Assembly (NCBI GenBank): GCA_019347645.1
Contig: JAHWKZ010000072.1
Span: forward strand, 1-7,347
Length of the DNA: 7,347 nt
Reading direction: 5' to 3'
Source: Gemmatimonadota bacterium
GTDB lineage: Bacteria > Gemmatimonadota > Gemmatimonadetes > JACCXV01 > JAHWKZ01
Position 1 is the first letter of the stretch. Each line of letters begins with the position of its first letter. Positions 1-6,613 of the stretch are shown one piece after another. A program made the position numbers and the translations under genes. Below the pieces are notes generated by a model. That model was given only the letters and a program-made list of their open reading frames with translations. It had not been told where the DNA came from and made no database searches.

Positions 1-1645
1 ATCGGACCGACCCCGCGTCGACCGCGGAGAGGGTCCGGTCCCGGTCCGCACGGAGCGCGAAGAGCCCGATCGCCCCCAGCAGCACGAGCGCGACCGCGAG
101 CAGGACCCACGGCAGACCCCGGGAGCGCCGCGCCCGGGGCACGGAGACGACGGTCGGGGTCGCCTCCACACCACGGGCCAGCTCGAGGTTCCTCCGACTG
201 ACCGCGGCCGCGGCGTCCTCTCCGATCGCCTCACGGATCTCCACCGCCCGGTCCAGGTCGTGGATCGCCCGCTCGAGCTCGCCCAGGGCGAGGGCCCGGG
301 TGCCGCGCTGGTGGAGCGCCCACGCCTCCGCGACCGGGTCGTCCGCCGCCCGGCCCGCTTCGCGGGCCCGCTCGAGGACTTCGCCCCAGGCGTCCCACCT
401 CGCTCGCAAGGCGAGGTCCGCCTCCACCGCACGGGCGAGGTCGACCGCCACGCCCCACCGCTCCGACTCGATCGCCCGCTCGAGAGCCCACAGCAGCGTC
501 TCCCGCTCGGGGCCGGTCCGGATCGCCTCCGGGTCCTCCTTGGCCCGCAGGGCGAAGTGGTCGAGCGCCCTGCGGCGCCAGGCCTCGCGATCGTGGCGCG
601 CCGCGACCAGGGCTCCCAGTCCCCCGGCGGCGCGATAGCGGGCGCCCTCCACCCGGGCGAGGCCCCGGTGCGCGAGCGCCTCGAGGGTCGCCGCCGGATC
701 GTCCAGCTCGGCGATCGCCGCCACGTCGGAGGCCGCCAGGCTGGCCGGATCGACGGCCTCGAGCGCGAGGAGGGTCCGGAGCCGCTCCTCGGAGAGCGTG
801 CGTTCGAGGCGCTCGGCCAGGGTCCCGACGGCGTCCTCGCCGCCGGCCGTCCGGGCGATCGCCTCGAGGTCGCTCGTTCCGGTGTGCAGGAGCGCCGCGA
901 TCTGGAGCAGCAGGAGCGGCCTTCCACCCAACCCTCCGTGGATCTCGCGGATCCGCGCCGCCTCCAGGGGAGAGGGCTCGCGACCGGTCGCCCGCGAGAC
1001 CAGCTCGATGCCCGCGTCCGCCGGCAGACCGCGGAGGGGAACCCGGACGGCTTGGAGGCCGTCGAGATCGGTCTCCGACCCGAGCGCGAAGGCGCATCCG
1101 GCGGCCGTCTCGAGCATCGCCCCCGCCTCCCCGGCGGAGAGCTCGACATCGTCGATCAGGACCAGCGCCTGGCGCTCGCGGAGACCGTTCTCGATCTGGA
1201 GCTCGGTGGCGCGAACGGGGGTGTCGGAGTGGTGGAGCGCCCGGTGGAGGACGCGCAGGAGGTCACCCGGCGGAGTCCCGCGGGCCGACAGGAACACGGT
1301 CCCGTCCGGCCAGGCGCCCGCGCCGTCCGGGGCGTCGTGAGCGGCCGTCCTCGAGAGGTGGCGCAGGAGCGTGGACTTCCCGGAGCCGGGCGGGCCGTGG
1401 AGCAGGACGGGCCGGGTGGCCACGAGGGCGGTGCCCGCCCGCTCGATTTCGTCGATCCGGTCCACCACCTCGGGAAAGGGGCCCGCCGGCGGGTTCGCCG
1501 GCCGCGGCTTCGGCGTGGGAGTCTCGGAAGCGGTGAGTCGCTCGGCGGCCGCGCCGTGGCGCGACCCGAATCTCAGCAGGATGTCGCCCGCCGCGATCCG
1601 GCCCCGGGCGGCGGCGTCCTCCGTCCCCTCCGACCTCCTCGCCAT
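1..1645 (-). CDS. STAND/NB-ARC-like P-loop ATPase with TPR-like helices and a transmembrane helix (partial, C-terminus off window)
   Basis: An open frame runs from ATG 1645 to the window edge: 548 codons with no stop. STAND ATPases are signalling switches that change assembly state on ATP binding. Residues 1-60 are a basic, Ala/Pro-rich leader. The ATPase core follows: Walker A GPPGSGKST at 84-92, hhhhDD Walker B (ALVLIDDVEL) at 160-169, a possible sensor segment FALGSET at 186-192, and a GxP-like motif GGRPLLLL at about 240-247. About 280-360 looks like a winged helix. Helical repeats follow, including a TPR-like unit at about 441-480 (ALALGELERAIHDLDRAVEI). Residues 511-531 (GLPWVLLAVALVLLGAIGLF) form one membrane helix after an Arg-rich PRARRSR, so by the positive-inside rule the ATPase is cytoplasmic and the missing C-terminus is extracytoplasmic. 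GGAGG lies 9 bases upstream of the ATG. The ligand and effector are unknown. Confidence 0.8.
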   Translation of the reverse strand, partial: MARRSEGTEDAAARGRIAAGDILLRFGSRHGAAAERLTASETPTPKPRPANPPAGPFPEVVDRIDEIERAGTALVATRPVLLHGPPGSGKSTLLRHLSRTAAHDAPDGAGAWPDGTVFLSARGTPPGDLLRVLHRALHHSDTPVRATELQIENGLRERQALVLIDDVELSAGEAGAMLETAAGCAFALGSETDLDGLQAVRVPLRGLPADAGIELVSRATGREPSPLEAARIREIHGGLGGRPLLLLQIAALLHTGTSDLEAIARTAGGEDAVGTLAERLERTLSEERLRTLLALEAVDPASLAASDVAAIAELDDPAATLEALAHRGLARVEGARYRAAGGLGALVAARHDREAWRRRALDHFALRAKEDPEAIRTGPERETLLWALERAIESERWGVAVDLARAVEADLALRARWDAWGEVLERAREAGRAADDPVAEAWALHQRGTRALALGELERAIHDLDRAVEIREAIGEDAAAAVSRRNLELARGVEATPTVVSVPRARRSRGLPWVLLAVALVLLGAIGLFALRADRDRTLSAVDAGSVR

Positions 1646-1654
1646 GGTGGCCCA

Positions 1655-1659
1655 CCTCC
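1655..1659 (-). promoter_or_regulatory. Shine-Dalgarno for the STAND ATPase gene
   Basis: GGAGG on the minus strand lies nine bases before the ATG at 1645. It sits just past the 3' strand of the 6S RNA closing stem, so it should be single-stranded and accessible if the two are on one transcript. It supports the chosen start. Confidence 0.7.
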
Positions 1660-1676
1660 GTGGGATAGATCCTGGA

Positions 1677-1871
1677 GAGCGAACGACCCCGCCGTGGCTC
1701 GCCGGAGAGGATTTTTTGACGCCCTCTTTGATACGGTGGGTAACCTCCCCACCCGGGTCTCACTTCCTTCGAAGAGGCGTGTGATCGCCAGGCGGAGCGA
1801 GGATCCCTTTGAGTGCGTGTTGGCTCAAAAAATTAGTCTCTCCGGGTCGCCTCGGACGGGGTCGTTCGCCC
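1677..1871 (-). ncRNA. ssrS: 6S RNA (SsrS), regulator of RNA polymerase
   Basis: 6S RNA mimics an open promoter and binds housekeeping RNA polymerase holoenzyme, mainly in stationary phase. The minus strand folds by eye into the complete 6S layout. The closing stem pairs 1869-1857 with 1691-1679 (13 bp, GCGAACGACCCCG), then CCG 1855-1853 with 1694-1692, GGC 1851-1849 with 1698-1696, CCGGAGAG 1845-1838 with 1709-1702, and ATTTTTTGA 1833-1825 with 1719-1711. The central bubble has a 5' strand at about 1821-1808. Its 3' strand contains the side hairpin GGTGGG (1753-1748)/CCCACC (1740-1735). The terminal stem pairs GGG 1807-1805 with CCC 1757-1755 and CTCGCTCC 1801-1794 with 1767-1759 (one bulged A). 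It is capped by GGCG/CGCC at 1789-1776. The length, about 195 nt, and the position after zapA both fit. UGAGCC at the bubble edge recalls E. coli CCUGAGCCGAU. The ends are estimated from pairing, and I see no clear promoter or terminator. Confidence 0.88.
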
Positions 1872-1886
1872 GGGCGCGGTCCCGAT

Positions 1887-2240
1887 TCAGCCTTCCGCGC
1901 CGTCCTCCTTTCGATCCGCTTCGCGAGGCTCGCCAGGCTCCAGTGCCCGGTCGATCCTCCCTACCAGACGCTCGATCCTGTACACCGCGTCGTGCATCGC
2001 CGTTCCGATCGCCTCCCGTGAGCGGAACAGGTCGTCGGTGATCTCCATCGCCCCGAGTACCGCCACGGGAAACGGCTCGAGAGCCGGCGAGGATTTCCGG
2101 AGCGCACGCAGCCGTCCGTCCACGTGGGCGGCCACCCGGCGCGTGTAGTCCGGATCCGCCTCCGATCGAATCCCGAACGGCTCGTCCAGGACGGTGACGC
2201 GAGTGGTCTCCTTGCCGCCCGTCGCTCTCTGCTCGGTCAC
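1887..2240 (-). CDS. zapA: Cell division protein ZapA
   Basis: ZapA binds FtsZ and promotes bundling of FtsZ filaments at the division site. It has 117 residues, in the family range. The N-terminal globular domain has VTVLDEPFGIRSEADPDYTR (about 15-34) followed by RRVAAHVDGRLRAL, matching the ZapA pattern of a short strand, IRxxxDxxY, then xxVAxxVDxRM. The middle segment FPVAVLGAMEITDDLFRSRE corresponds to the conserved AVLAALNIADELF helix. The rest (DAVYRIERLVGRIDRALEP) is the dimerising coiled coil, followed by a charged tail (EADRKEDGAEG). The start is GTG, overlapping the upstream stop as GTGA, which suggests translational coupling. Only a weak GTGGAG Shine-Dalgarno lies ahead. The upstream coiled-coil gene is its likely partner. 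The 6S RNA begins about 16 bases after the stop. Confidence 0.93.
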   Translation of the reverse strand: MTEQRATGGKETTRVTVLDEPFGIRSEADPDYTRRVAAHVDGRLRALRKSSPALEPFPVAVLGAMEITDDLFRSREAIGTAMHDAVYRIERLVGRIDRALEPGEPREADRKEDGAEG

Positions 2241-2752
2241 GACTCCACCACGTATCGGACGCGGGTCAACAGGCTTTCGATCCGGCCCTCGAGGAAAGCC
2301 GCGTGCTCGGAGAGCCGGTCGTTCTCGCTCTCGAGCGAACGGATCCGCGCGAGGAACTCGTCGGGGTCGGCCCCCTCCTCCCGGAGACGGGCGAGCCGCC
2401 CGGCCATCTCGCGGCTCTCCTCCTCCGCTTCTCGATGGCGTCGCAGGAGATCCGCGTGACGCTCCAACAACAAGCTAACGCGCTCCTCGAGCATTTCCAG
2501 CACTCCCGACAGCCGATCTCCCTGCGCGTCGGGAACCTCTTCGCCCGCCGGTGCCTCCGCATCCCGCGCTCCCGAGGCGCGGGCTTCCTCGGCCACGGCC
2601 GCGGCGGGCTCCTCTCCCTCCGCGGGCCCGACGCCGGCGGGGTCCTCCGTGTCCTGGGGCGGCGGAACGCCGGGCCCCGCGTCCCCGGACATCAGGCCCT
2701 TGATCTCGCCCTGGATCTCCTCATCGCGTCCGGCACGCGTGTCCTCGCTCAT
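2237..2752 (-). CDS. Coiled-coil protein, probable ZapB-like cell-division partner of ZapA
   Basis: 171 residues in two parts. Residues 1-80 are acidic, rich in Ala, Gly, Pro and Glu, and probably disordered. Residues 81-166 show heptad patterns typical of coiled coil, with a likely break at GADPD (127-131). The second coil reads RIRSLESENDRLSEHAAFLE and ends EGRIESLLTRVRYVVES. Short coiled-coil genes with ENxRL and RIExLLxRL patterns directly ahead of zapA are commonly annotated as ZapB-like, and ZapB links ZapA at the FtsZ ring to other division proteins. The function is inferred mainly from this position and pattern, since coiled coils align poorly. ATG is preceded by GGGAGAGG and starts 12 bases after pheT. 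The last four bases overlap zapA (GTGA). There is no signal peptide or membrane segment. The long acidic N-terminus is unusual next to the roughly 80-residue E. coli ZapB. Confidence 0.7.
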   Translation of the reverse strand: MSEDTRAGRDEEIQGEIKGLMSGDAGPGVPPPQDTEDPAGVGPAEGEEPAAAVAEEARASGARDAEAPAGEEVPDAQGDRLSGVLEMLEERVSLLLERHADLLRRHREAEEESREMAGRLARLREEGADPDEFLARIRSLESENDRLSEHAAFLEGRIESLLTRVRYVVES

Positions 2753-2764
2753 CGTCCTCTCCCG

Positions 2765-5182
2765 TCAGCGGAGCGTCCAGCCGCGCTCCCGTTCCAATCG
2801 CTCGATCAGGCGGTCCACCTCCCGATCGACCTCCTCGTCCGTCAGCGTCCGGCCGGCCTGAAAGACGAGCCGGACCCCGAGGCTGTACCGCCCCTCCGGA
2901 AGCTGCGCTCCCCGATAGCGGTCGAAGACCGTGACCTCGGCGAGGCTCTCGAGTCCCGCCTCCCGGATCGCGCCGACGACCTCCGCCGCGTGATCCTCGT
3001 CGGGGACGACCAGCGCCAGGTCGCGCTCGACGGCCGGCTCGCGCGCGAAGTCCCGATACGTGCCCACGACCGGCGGCCGCTCGAACGGCGCGAGCTCCAG
3101 CTCGGCGACGTACAGCCGTCGGCCGACTCCCCACTCCTCGACGATCCGCGGGTGGAGCTCGCCGCAGAAGCCGACGGGCTCGTCGTCCGCGCCGTGGATC
3201 TCGGCCTGACGTCCGGGATGGAGCCAGGACCGGTCGGCCGGCGCGAACTCGGGCCTCCAGCCGCCGGCGCGGGCCACCAGCTCCTCGACGTCGCCCTTCA
3301 GGTCGAAGAAGTCGTACGCCGGTGGATCGGTCTCCGACCAGTGGAGCGGCTCCCGCTGCCCCGCCGCCGCCAGCGCCAGCCGGCGGCTCTCGTCGACCGC
3401 CTCGCCGCTCTCCCCGAGCAGGAACGCGTGGCCGATCTCGAAGAGCTTCACCCGGTCCGCGCCGCGCGCCACGTTGTGGGCGACGGCGGCCCCGAGGGTG
3501 GTGAAGACGAAAGGACGCAAAAACCTTTCGGCCTTCGAGATAGGATTCCGTATCTCGACCAGCCTGTCAACAGGAGTCGCCTCGCCGAGCACCTCCCGGG
3601 ACACGAACGACGGGGTCCGGGCCTCGTCGAAACCGGCCGCCCGGGAGGCCTGTGCGAGGCGATCCAGCCCCGCCTCCTCGGCCCGGACGGAGGGGGCCAC
3701 GGGCAGCGTCGGCAACGGCGTCTCGGGGACCGTGTCGTAGCCCACCACCCGGGCCACCTCCTCCACCAGGTCGACCTCGCGGCCGACATCGAACCGCCAC
3801 GAGGGGACCCGGGCCGCCAGGGTCCTCTCGTCGCGCTCCTCGACCTCGAAGCCCAGACGGGTCAGCGCCCTCCGCGACTCCTCCGGAGAGAACGGCCGTC
3901 CGACCAGACCCTCCAACCGGACCAGCCGGAGCTCGATGGTGGACGCCTCCGGGCGGTCGACGGCCTCGGCGCCGGCTCGACCCGGAGCCAGTCGGCCGCC
4001 CCCCAGGCGGGCGATCCAACCCGCGGCGCGATCGAGCGCCACATCCACGATCTCGGGATCCACCCCGCGGGCGAAGCGCGCGGAGGCCTCGCTGACGAGC
4101 CCCAGCCGTCGGGCCGTCCGCCCGATCCGGGCCGGGTCGAACCACGCGCTCTCGAGCAGCACGCTCCTCGTTCCGTCGGCGACTTCCGATTCCAGGCCGC
4201 CCATCACGCCACCCACGGCGATCGGTCCTTCGGCGTCGCAGATCATCGTCGTCTCCGACCCGAGAGTCCGCGTCCTGCCGTCGAGGGTGACGAAGCTCTC
4301 GCCCTCCACGGCCCGACGGACCACGATCTCGCCGCCGCGCACCTTCGCGAAATCGAACGGGTGGAGCGGTTGACCGGTCTCGAGCATCACCCAGTTGGTG
4401 GCGTCCACCACGGCGTTGACCGGCCGGACGCCGAGGGCCAGCAGCCGGGCCTGCATCCATCCCGGCGCGGGTCCGACTTGCAGACGGTCGACGAGACGCG
4501 CGAGGTAGCGCGGGCAGCCGTCGGGATCCTCGATCCGGACCGTCACGCGGTCCCCGGCGGCCTCGCCCTCTTCCGTCACTTCGATCTCCGGCAGACTCGG
4601 CGCCACCCCCACCATCGCCCCCACCTCACGGGCGATGCCCAGGTGGGAGAAGGCGTCGCCGCGGTTGGAGGTGACGTCGACGTCGAGGATCGTGTCGTCG
4701 AGGTCCAGCGCCTCCCGGAGGTCGCGCCCCAGATCGGTCTCCCCGGTCCCCGGAACGCGCCAGATCCCGTCCGCGGAGCCCAGCGCGTCCAGCCCCAGCT
4801 CGGGGGCGGAGCAGAGCATCCCCTCGGACTCGACGCCCCGGATCTCGGCCCGGCCGATCCTCCGGTCGCCGGGCAGGCGGGAGCCCACGGTGGCGTAGCC
4901 GTAGACCGCCCCCTCCTCGACGTTCGGCGCGCCGCAGACGACCCGACGACGCTCGCCGCCGCCGGCCGTGACCGTGCAGAGCCGGAGCGTGTCCGCGCCG
5001 GGATGCGGGACGACCTCCACCACCTTGCCGAGCACCACCCCTTCGAAGCCGGCGAAGGCGGGTCGCACCTCGTCGACCGCCATCCCCTGGAGGGTGAGCC
5101 GGCGGGCCAGCTCCTCGGGTGGCAGCTCCGCGAGGGCGCCCTCGGGCAGAAGCGCCTCCAGCCAACGGTAGGAAACCCGCAT
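2765..5182 (-). CDS. pheT: Phenylalanine--tRNA ligase beta subunit
   Basis: Partner of PheS: it binds tRNA-Phe and edits mischarged Tyr-tRNA-Phe. It has 805 residues, within the usual 780-810. Domains in order: N-terminal B1 starting MRVSYRWLEALLP; an EMAP/OB-type tRNA-binding domain at about 42-155 (VVPHPGADTLRLCTV, VVCGAPNV, EIRGVESEGMLCS); the B3/B4 editing domain at about 210-390, with NAVVDATNWVMLETGQPLHPFD at about 256-277; B5 at about 405-478; the catalytic-like core at about 480-710, with IRNPISKAERFLRP at 554-567; and the C-terminal FDX-ACB anticodon-binding domain at about 712-805 (REPAVERDLALVVPDE). The frame stays open 130 codons upstream into pheS, but family homology begins exactly at the ATG overlapping the pheS stop (TAATG), with GGGGGAG ahead of it. 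The start further upstream is therefore rejected. The stop is TGA. Confidence 0.97.
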   Translation of the reverse strand: MRVSYRWLEALLPEGALAELPPEELARRLTLQGMAVDEVRPAFAGFEGVVLGKVVEVVPHPGADTLRLCTVTAGGGERRRVVCGAPNVEEGAVYGYATVGSRLPGDRRIGRAEIRGVESEGMLCSAPELGLDALGSADGIWRVPGTGETDLGRDLREALDLDDTILDVDVTSNRGDAFSHLGIAREVGAMVGVAPSLPEIEVTEEGEAAGDRVTVRIEDPDGCPRYLARLVDRLQVGPAPGWMQARLLALGVRPVNAVVDATNWVMLETGQPLHPFDFAKVRGGEIVVRRAVEGESFVTLDGRTRTLGSETTMICDAEGPIAVGGVMGGLESEVADGTRSVLLESAWFDPARIGRTARRLGLVSEASARFARGVDPEIVDVALDRAAGWIARLGGGRLAPGRAGAEAVDRPEASTIELRLVRLEGLVGRPFSPEESRRALTRLGFEVEERDERTLAARVPSWRFDVGREVDLVEEVARVVGYDTVPETPLPTLPVAPSVRAEEAGLDRLAQASRAAGFDEARTPSFVSREVLGEATPVDRLVEIRNPISKAERFLRPFVFTTLGAAVAHNVARGADRVKLFEIGHAFLLGESGEAVDESRRLALAAAGQREPLHWSETDPPAYDFFDLKGDVEELVARAGGWRPEFAPADRSWLHPGRQAEIHGADDEPVGFCGELHPRIVEEWGVGRRLYVAELELAPFERPPVVGTYRDFAREPAVERDLALVVPDEDHAAEVVGAIREAGLESLAEVTVFDRYRGAQLPEGRYSLGVRLVFQAGRTLTDEEVDREVDRLIERLERERGWTLR

Positions 5183-6228
5183 TACGCTCCCCCGCCGAAC
5201 TGCCGCAGGAAGCGGACGTCGTTCTCGAAGAACAGACGGATGTCGGGGATGGCGTACTTGTTCATGGCGATCCGCTCCACGCCCATCCCCCACGCGAAGC
5301 CGCTCCATCGCTCGGGATCGACCCCGACGGCCTCGAGGACCGCCGGGTCGACGACGCCGCAGCCGAGGAGCTCCATCCATCCGGTCCGCTTGCAGGCGCT
5401 GCACCCGGCGCCGCCGCACAGGACGCACTGGATGTCGAGCTCGGCGGAGGGCTCGGTGAACTGGAAGTAGGAAGGGCGGAAGCGGACGCCCACGTCGGGC
5501 CCGTAGAACTGGTGGACGAACTCGGTCAACGCCCACTTGAGGTGGGCCAGCGAGATCCCCTCGTCCACCCACAGCCCCTCGATCTGGTGGAAGTACGGCG
5601 AGTGGGAAGCGTCGGGGGTGTCGCTGCGGAACACGCGGCCCGGAACGACGACGCGGACCGGCGGCTCCCGGGCCTCCATCACCCGGATCTGGACCGGCGA
5701 GGTGTGGGTCCTCAGGAGCAGGCCGCCGGGCTCGAGATAGAGAGTGTCCATCTCCTCCCGGGCGGGATGGCCCTCGGGGATGTTCAGCGCCTCGAAGTTG
5801 TGCCAGACGTCCTCGGCCTCCGGACCGCGGGCGACGGTGAAGCCCATCCGCCGGAAGATGTCGAGGAGCTCATCGGTGACGATGGAGAGGGGGTGGCGAA
5901 CCCCCTGGCCGTGGCGACGACCCGGGAGGGTGACGTCGAGGGACTCGGATTCCAGCCGCGCCGCGAGCGCCTTCTCGGCGAGCGCCGCTTCGCGCTCGGA
6001 GATCGCCTCCTCGATCGCGTCCTTGATCCGATTGACGAGCTGCCCGGCCTCGGGCCGCGCTTCGACCGGGAGCGAGCCGATCGCCTTCGCCTCGGCGGTG
6101 AGGACGCCCTTCTTCCCGAGCGCGCGGACGCGGATCTCCTCCGCGTCCTCGGGCGAGGAGGCGGCTTCGAGCTCGCGATCGACCCTCTCGCGGACCCCCT
6201 CCAGCCGTTCGCGCAGCTCGTCGATCAT
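5182..6228 (-). CDS. pheS: Phenylalanine--tRNA ligase alpha subunit
   Basis: Catalytic subunit of the alpha2-beta2 class II synthetase that charges tRNA-Phe with phenylalanine in the cytoplasm. It has 348 residues, slightly longer than the 327-residue E. coli protein. Residues 1 to about 90 form the tRNA-binding coiled-coil arm. The catalytic domain follows: motif 1 around HPLSIVTDELLDIFRRMGF (112-130), motif 2 with RVFRSDTPDASHSPYFHQIE (198-217), and motif 3 at GFAWGMGVER (320-329). Ala322 in GFAW is the position that gates amino-acid size in E. coli PheS. Residues 268-279 carry a C-x2-C-x4-C-x2-C cluster that is absent from the E. coli enzyme but, from memory, common in other phyla. ATG is preceded by GGGGAAGGGG. 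The stop TAA shares its last A with the pheT ATG. Confidence 0.98.
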   Translation of the reverse strand: MIDELRERLEGVRERVDRELEAASSPEDAEEIRVRALGKKGVLTAEAKAIGSLPVEARPEAGQLVNRIKDAIEEAISEREAALAEKALAARLESESLDVTLPGRRHGQGVRHPLSIVTDELLDIFRRMGFTVARGPEAEDVWHNFEALNIPEGHPAREEMDTLYLEPGGLLLRTHTSPVQIRVMEAREPPVRVVVPGRVFRSDTPDASHSPYFHQIEGLWVDEGISLAHLKWALTEFVHQFYGPDVGVRFRPSYFQFTEPSAELDIQCVLCGGAGCSACKRTGWMELLGCGVVDPAVLEAVGVDPERWSGFAWGMGVERIAMNKYAIPDIRLFFENDVRFLRQFGGGA

Positions 6229-6247
6229 CCCCTTCCCCGAGGGCGAG

Positions 6248-6601
6248 CTACAACTGGGCCTTGGCGGCGGCGGCCAGCTCGGCGAACCCGTCCGGATCGT
6301 TCACGGCGAGCTCGGCCAGCATCTTTCGATCGATCTCGATCTCGGCCTGCTTGAGGCCGTGCATGAAGCGCGAGTAGGACAGGCCGTGCTGGCGCGAGGC
6401 GGCGTTGATGCGGGTGATCCAGAGCTTGCGGAACTCCCGCTTCTTCCGGCGTCGGTCGCGGTAGGCGTGCTGGAGCCCCTTCTCGATCGCCTCCTTGGCC
6501 GGGATGTACAGCCGGTGGCGGCCGCCGCGGTACCCCCTGGCCTCCTTCAGGACCTTCTTCCGGCGCTTGGTGCGCTGGACGTTGTTCGATGCGCGAGGCA
6601 T
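6248..6601 (-). CDS. rplT: 50S ribosomal protein L20
   Basis: Large-subunit assembly protein that binds 23S rRNA. In several model bacteria it also represses its own operon. The product has 117 residues, the standard length. The N-terminal extension is basic (RTKRRKKVLKEARGYRGGRH) and helical. The conserved core YRDRRRKKREFRKLWITRIN is followed by AASRQHGLSYSRFMHGLK and the C-terminal LAVNDPDGFAEL segment. The start is ATG. A purine-rich Shine-Dalgarno stretch (GGAGGGGGAG) lies just after the rpmI stop codon TAG, so ribosomes finishing L35 could reinitiate. The gap to rpmI is 12 bases and that to pheS 19 bases. The MPRASNNVQ opening differs from the Escherichia coli form but is of a type seen in many other phyla. 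Confidence 0.98.
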   Translation of the reverse strand: MPRASNNVQRTKRRKKVLKEARGYRGGRHRLYIPAKEAIEKGLQHAYRDRRRKKREFRKLWITRINAASRQHGLSYSRFMHGLKQAEIEIDRKMLAELAVNDPDGFAELAAAAKAQL

Positions 6602-6613
6602 GGTCTCCCCCTC

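Noticed and set aside
231..1097. A 288-codon minus-strand frame and the similar one at 1263-1763
   Set aside because: Their Arg/Gly/Pro-rich products overlap the ATPase frame, which carries Walker A and B motifs. They are off-frame shadows; the second one also begins inside the 6S RNA.
1825..1857. GC-rich stretch followed by TTTTTT on the minus strand, a possible zapA terminator
   Set aside because: No compact hairpin directly precedes the U-run, and the run pairs perfectly with AAAAAA at 1717-1712 as part of the long 6S closing stem.
260..2041. A 593-codon open frame on the plus strand
   Set aside because: It lies opposite the STAND ATPase, the 6S RNA and the end of zapA. Its composition is low-complexity with no motif, and it crosses a structured RNA. 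It is an artefact of GC-rich codon use.
2303..5470. A 1055-codon open frame on the plus strand, antisense to pheT and its neighbour
   Set aside because: It is exactly opposite genes with unmistakable family motifs. Its product is Arg/Pro/Gly/Leu/His-rich with no recognisable domain, which is what a high-GC coding strand yields on its complement.
5183..5572. Upstream extension of the pheT frame
   Set aside because: It translates an off-frame part of pheS into Arg/Gly-rich sequence. PheT homology begins exactly at MRVSYRW.
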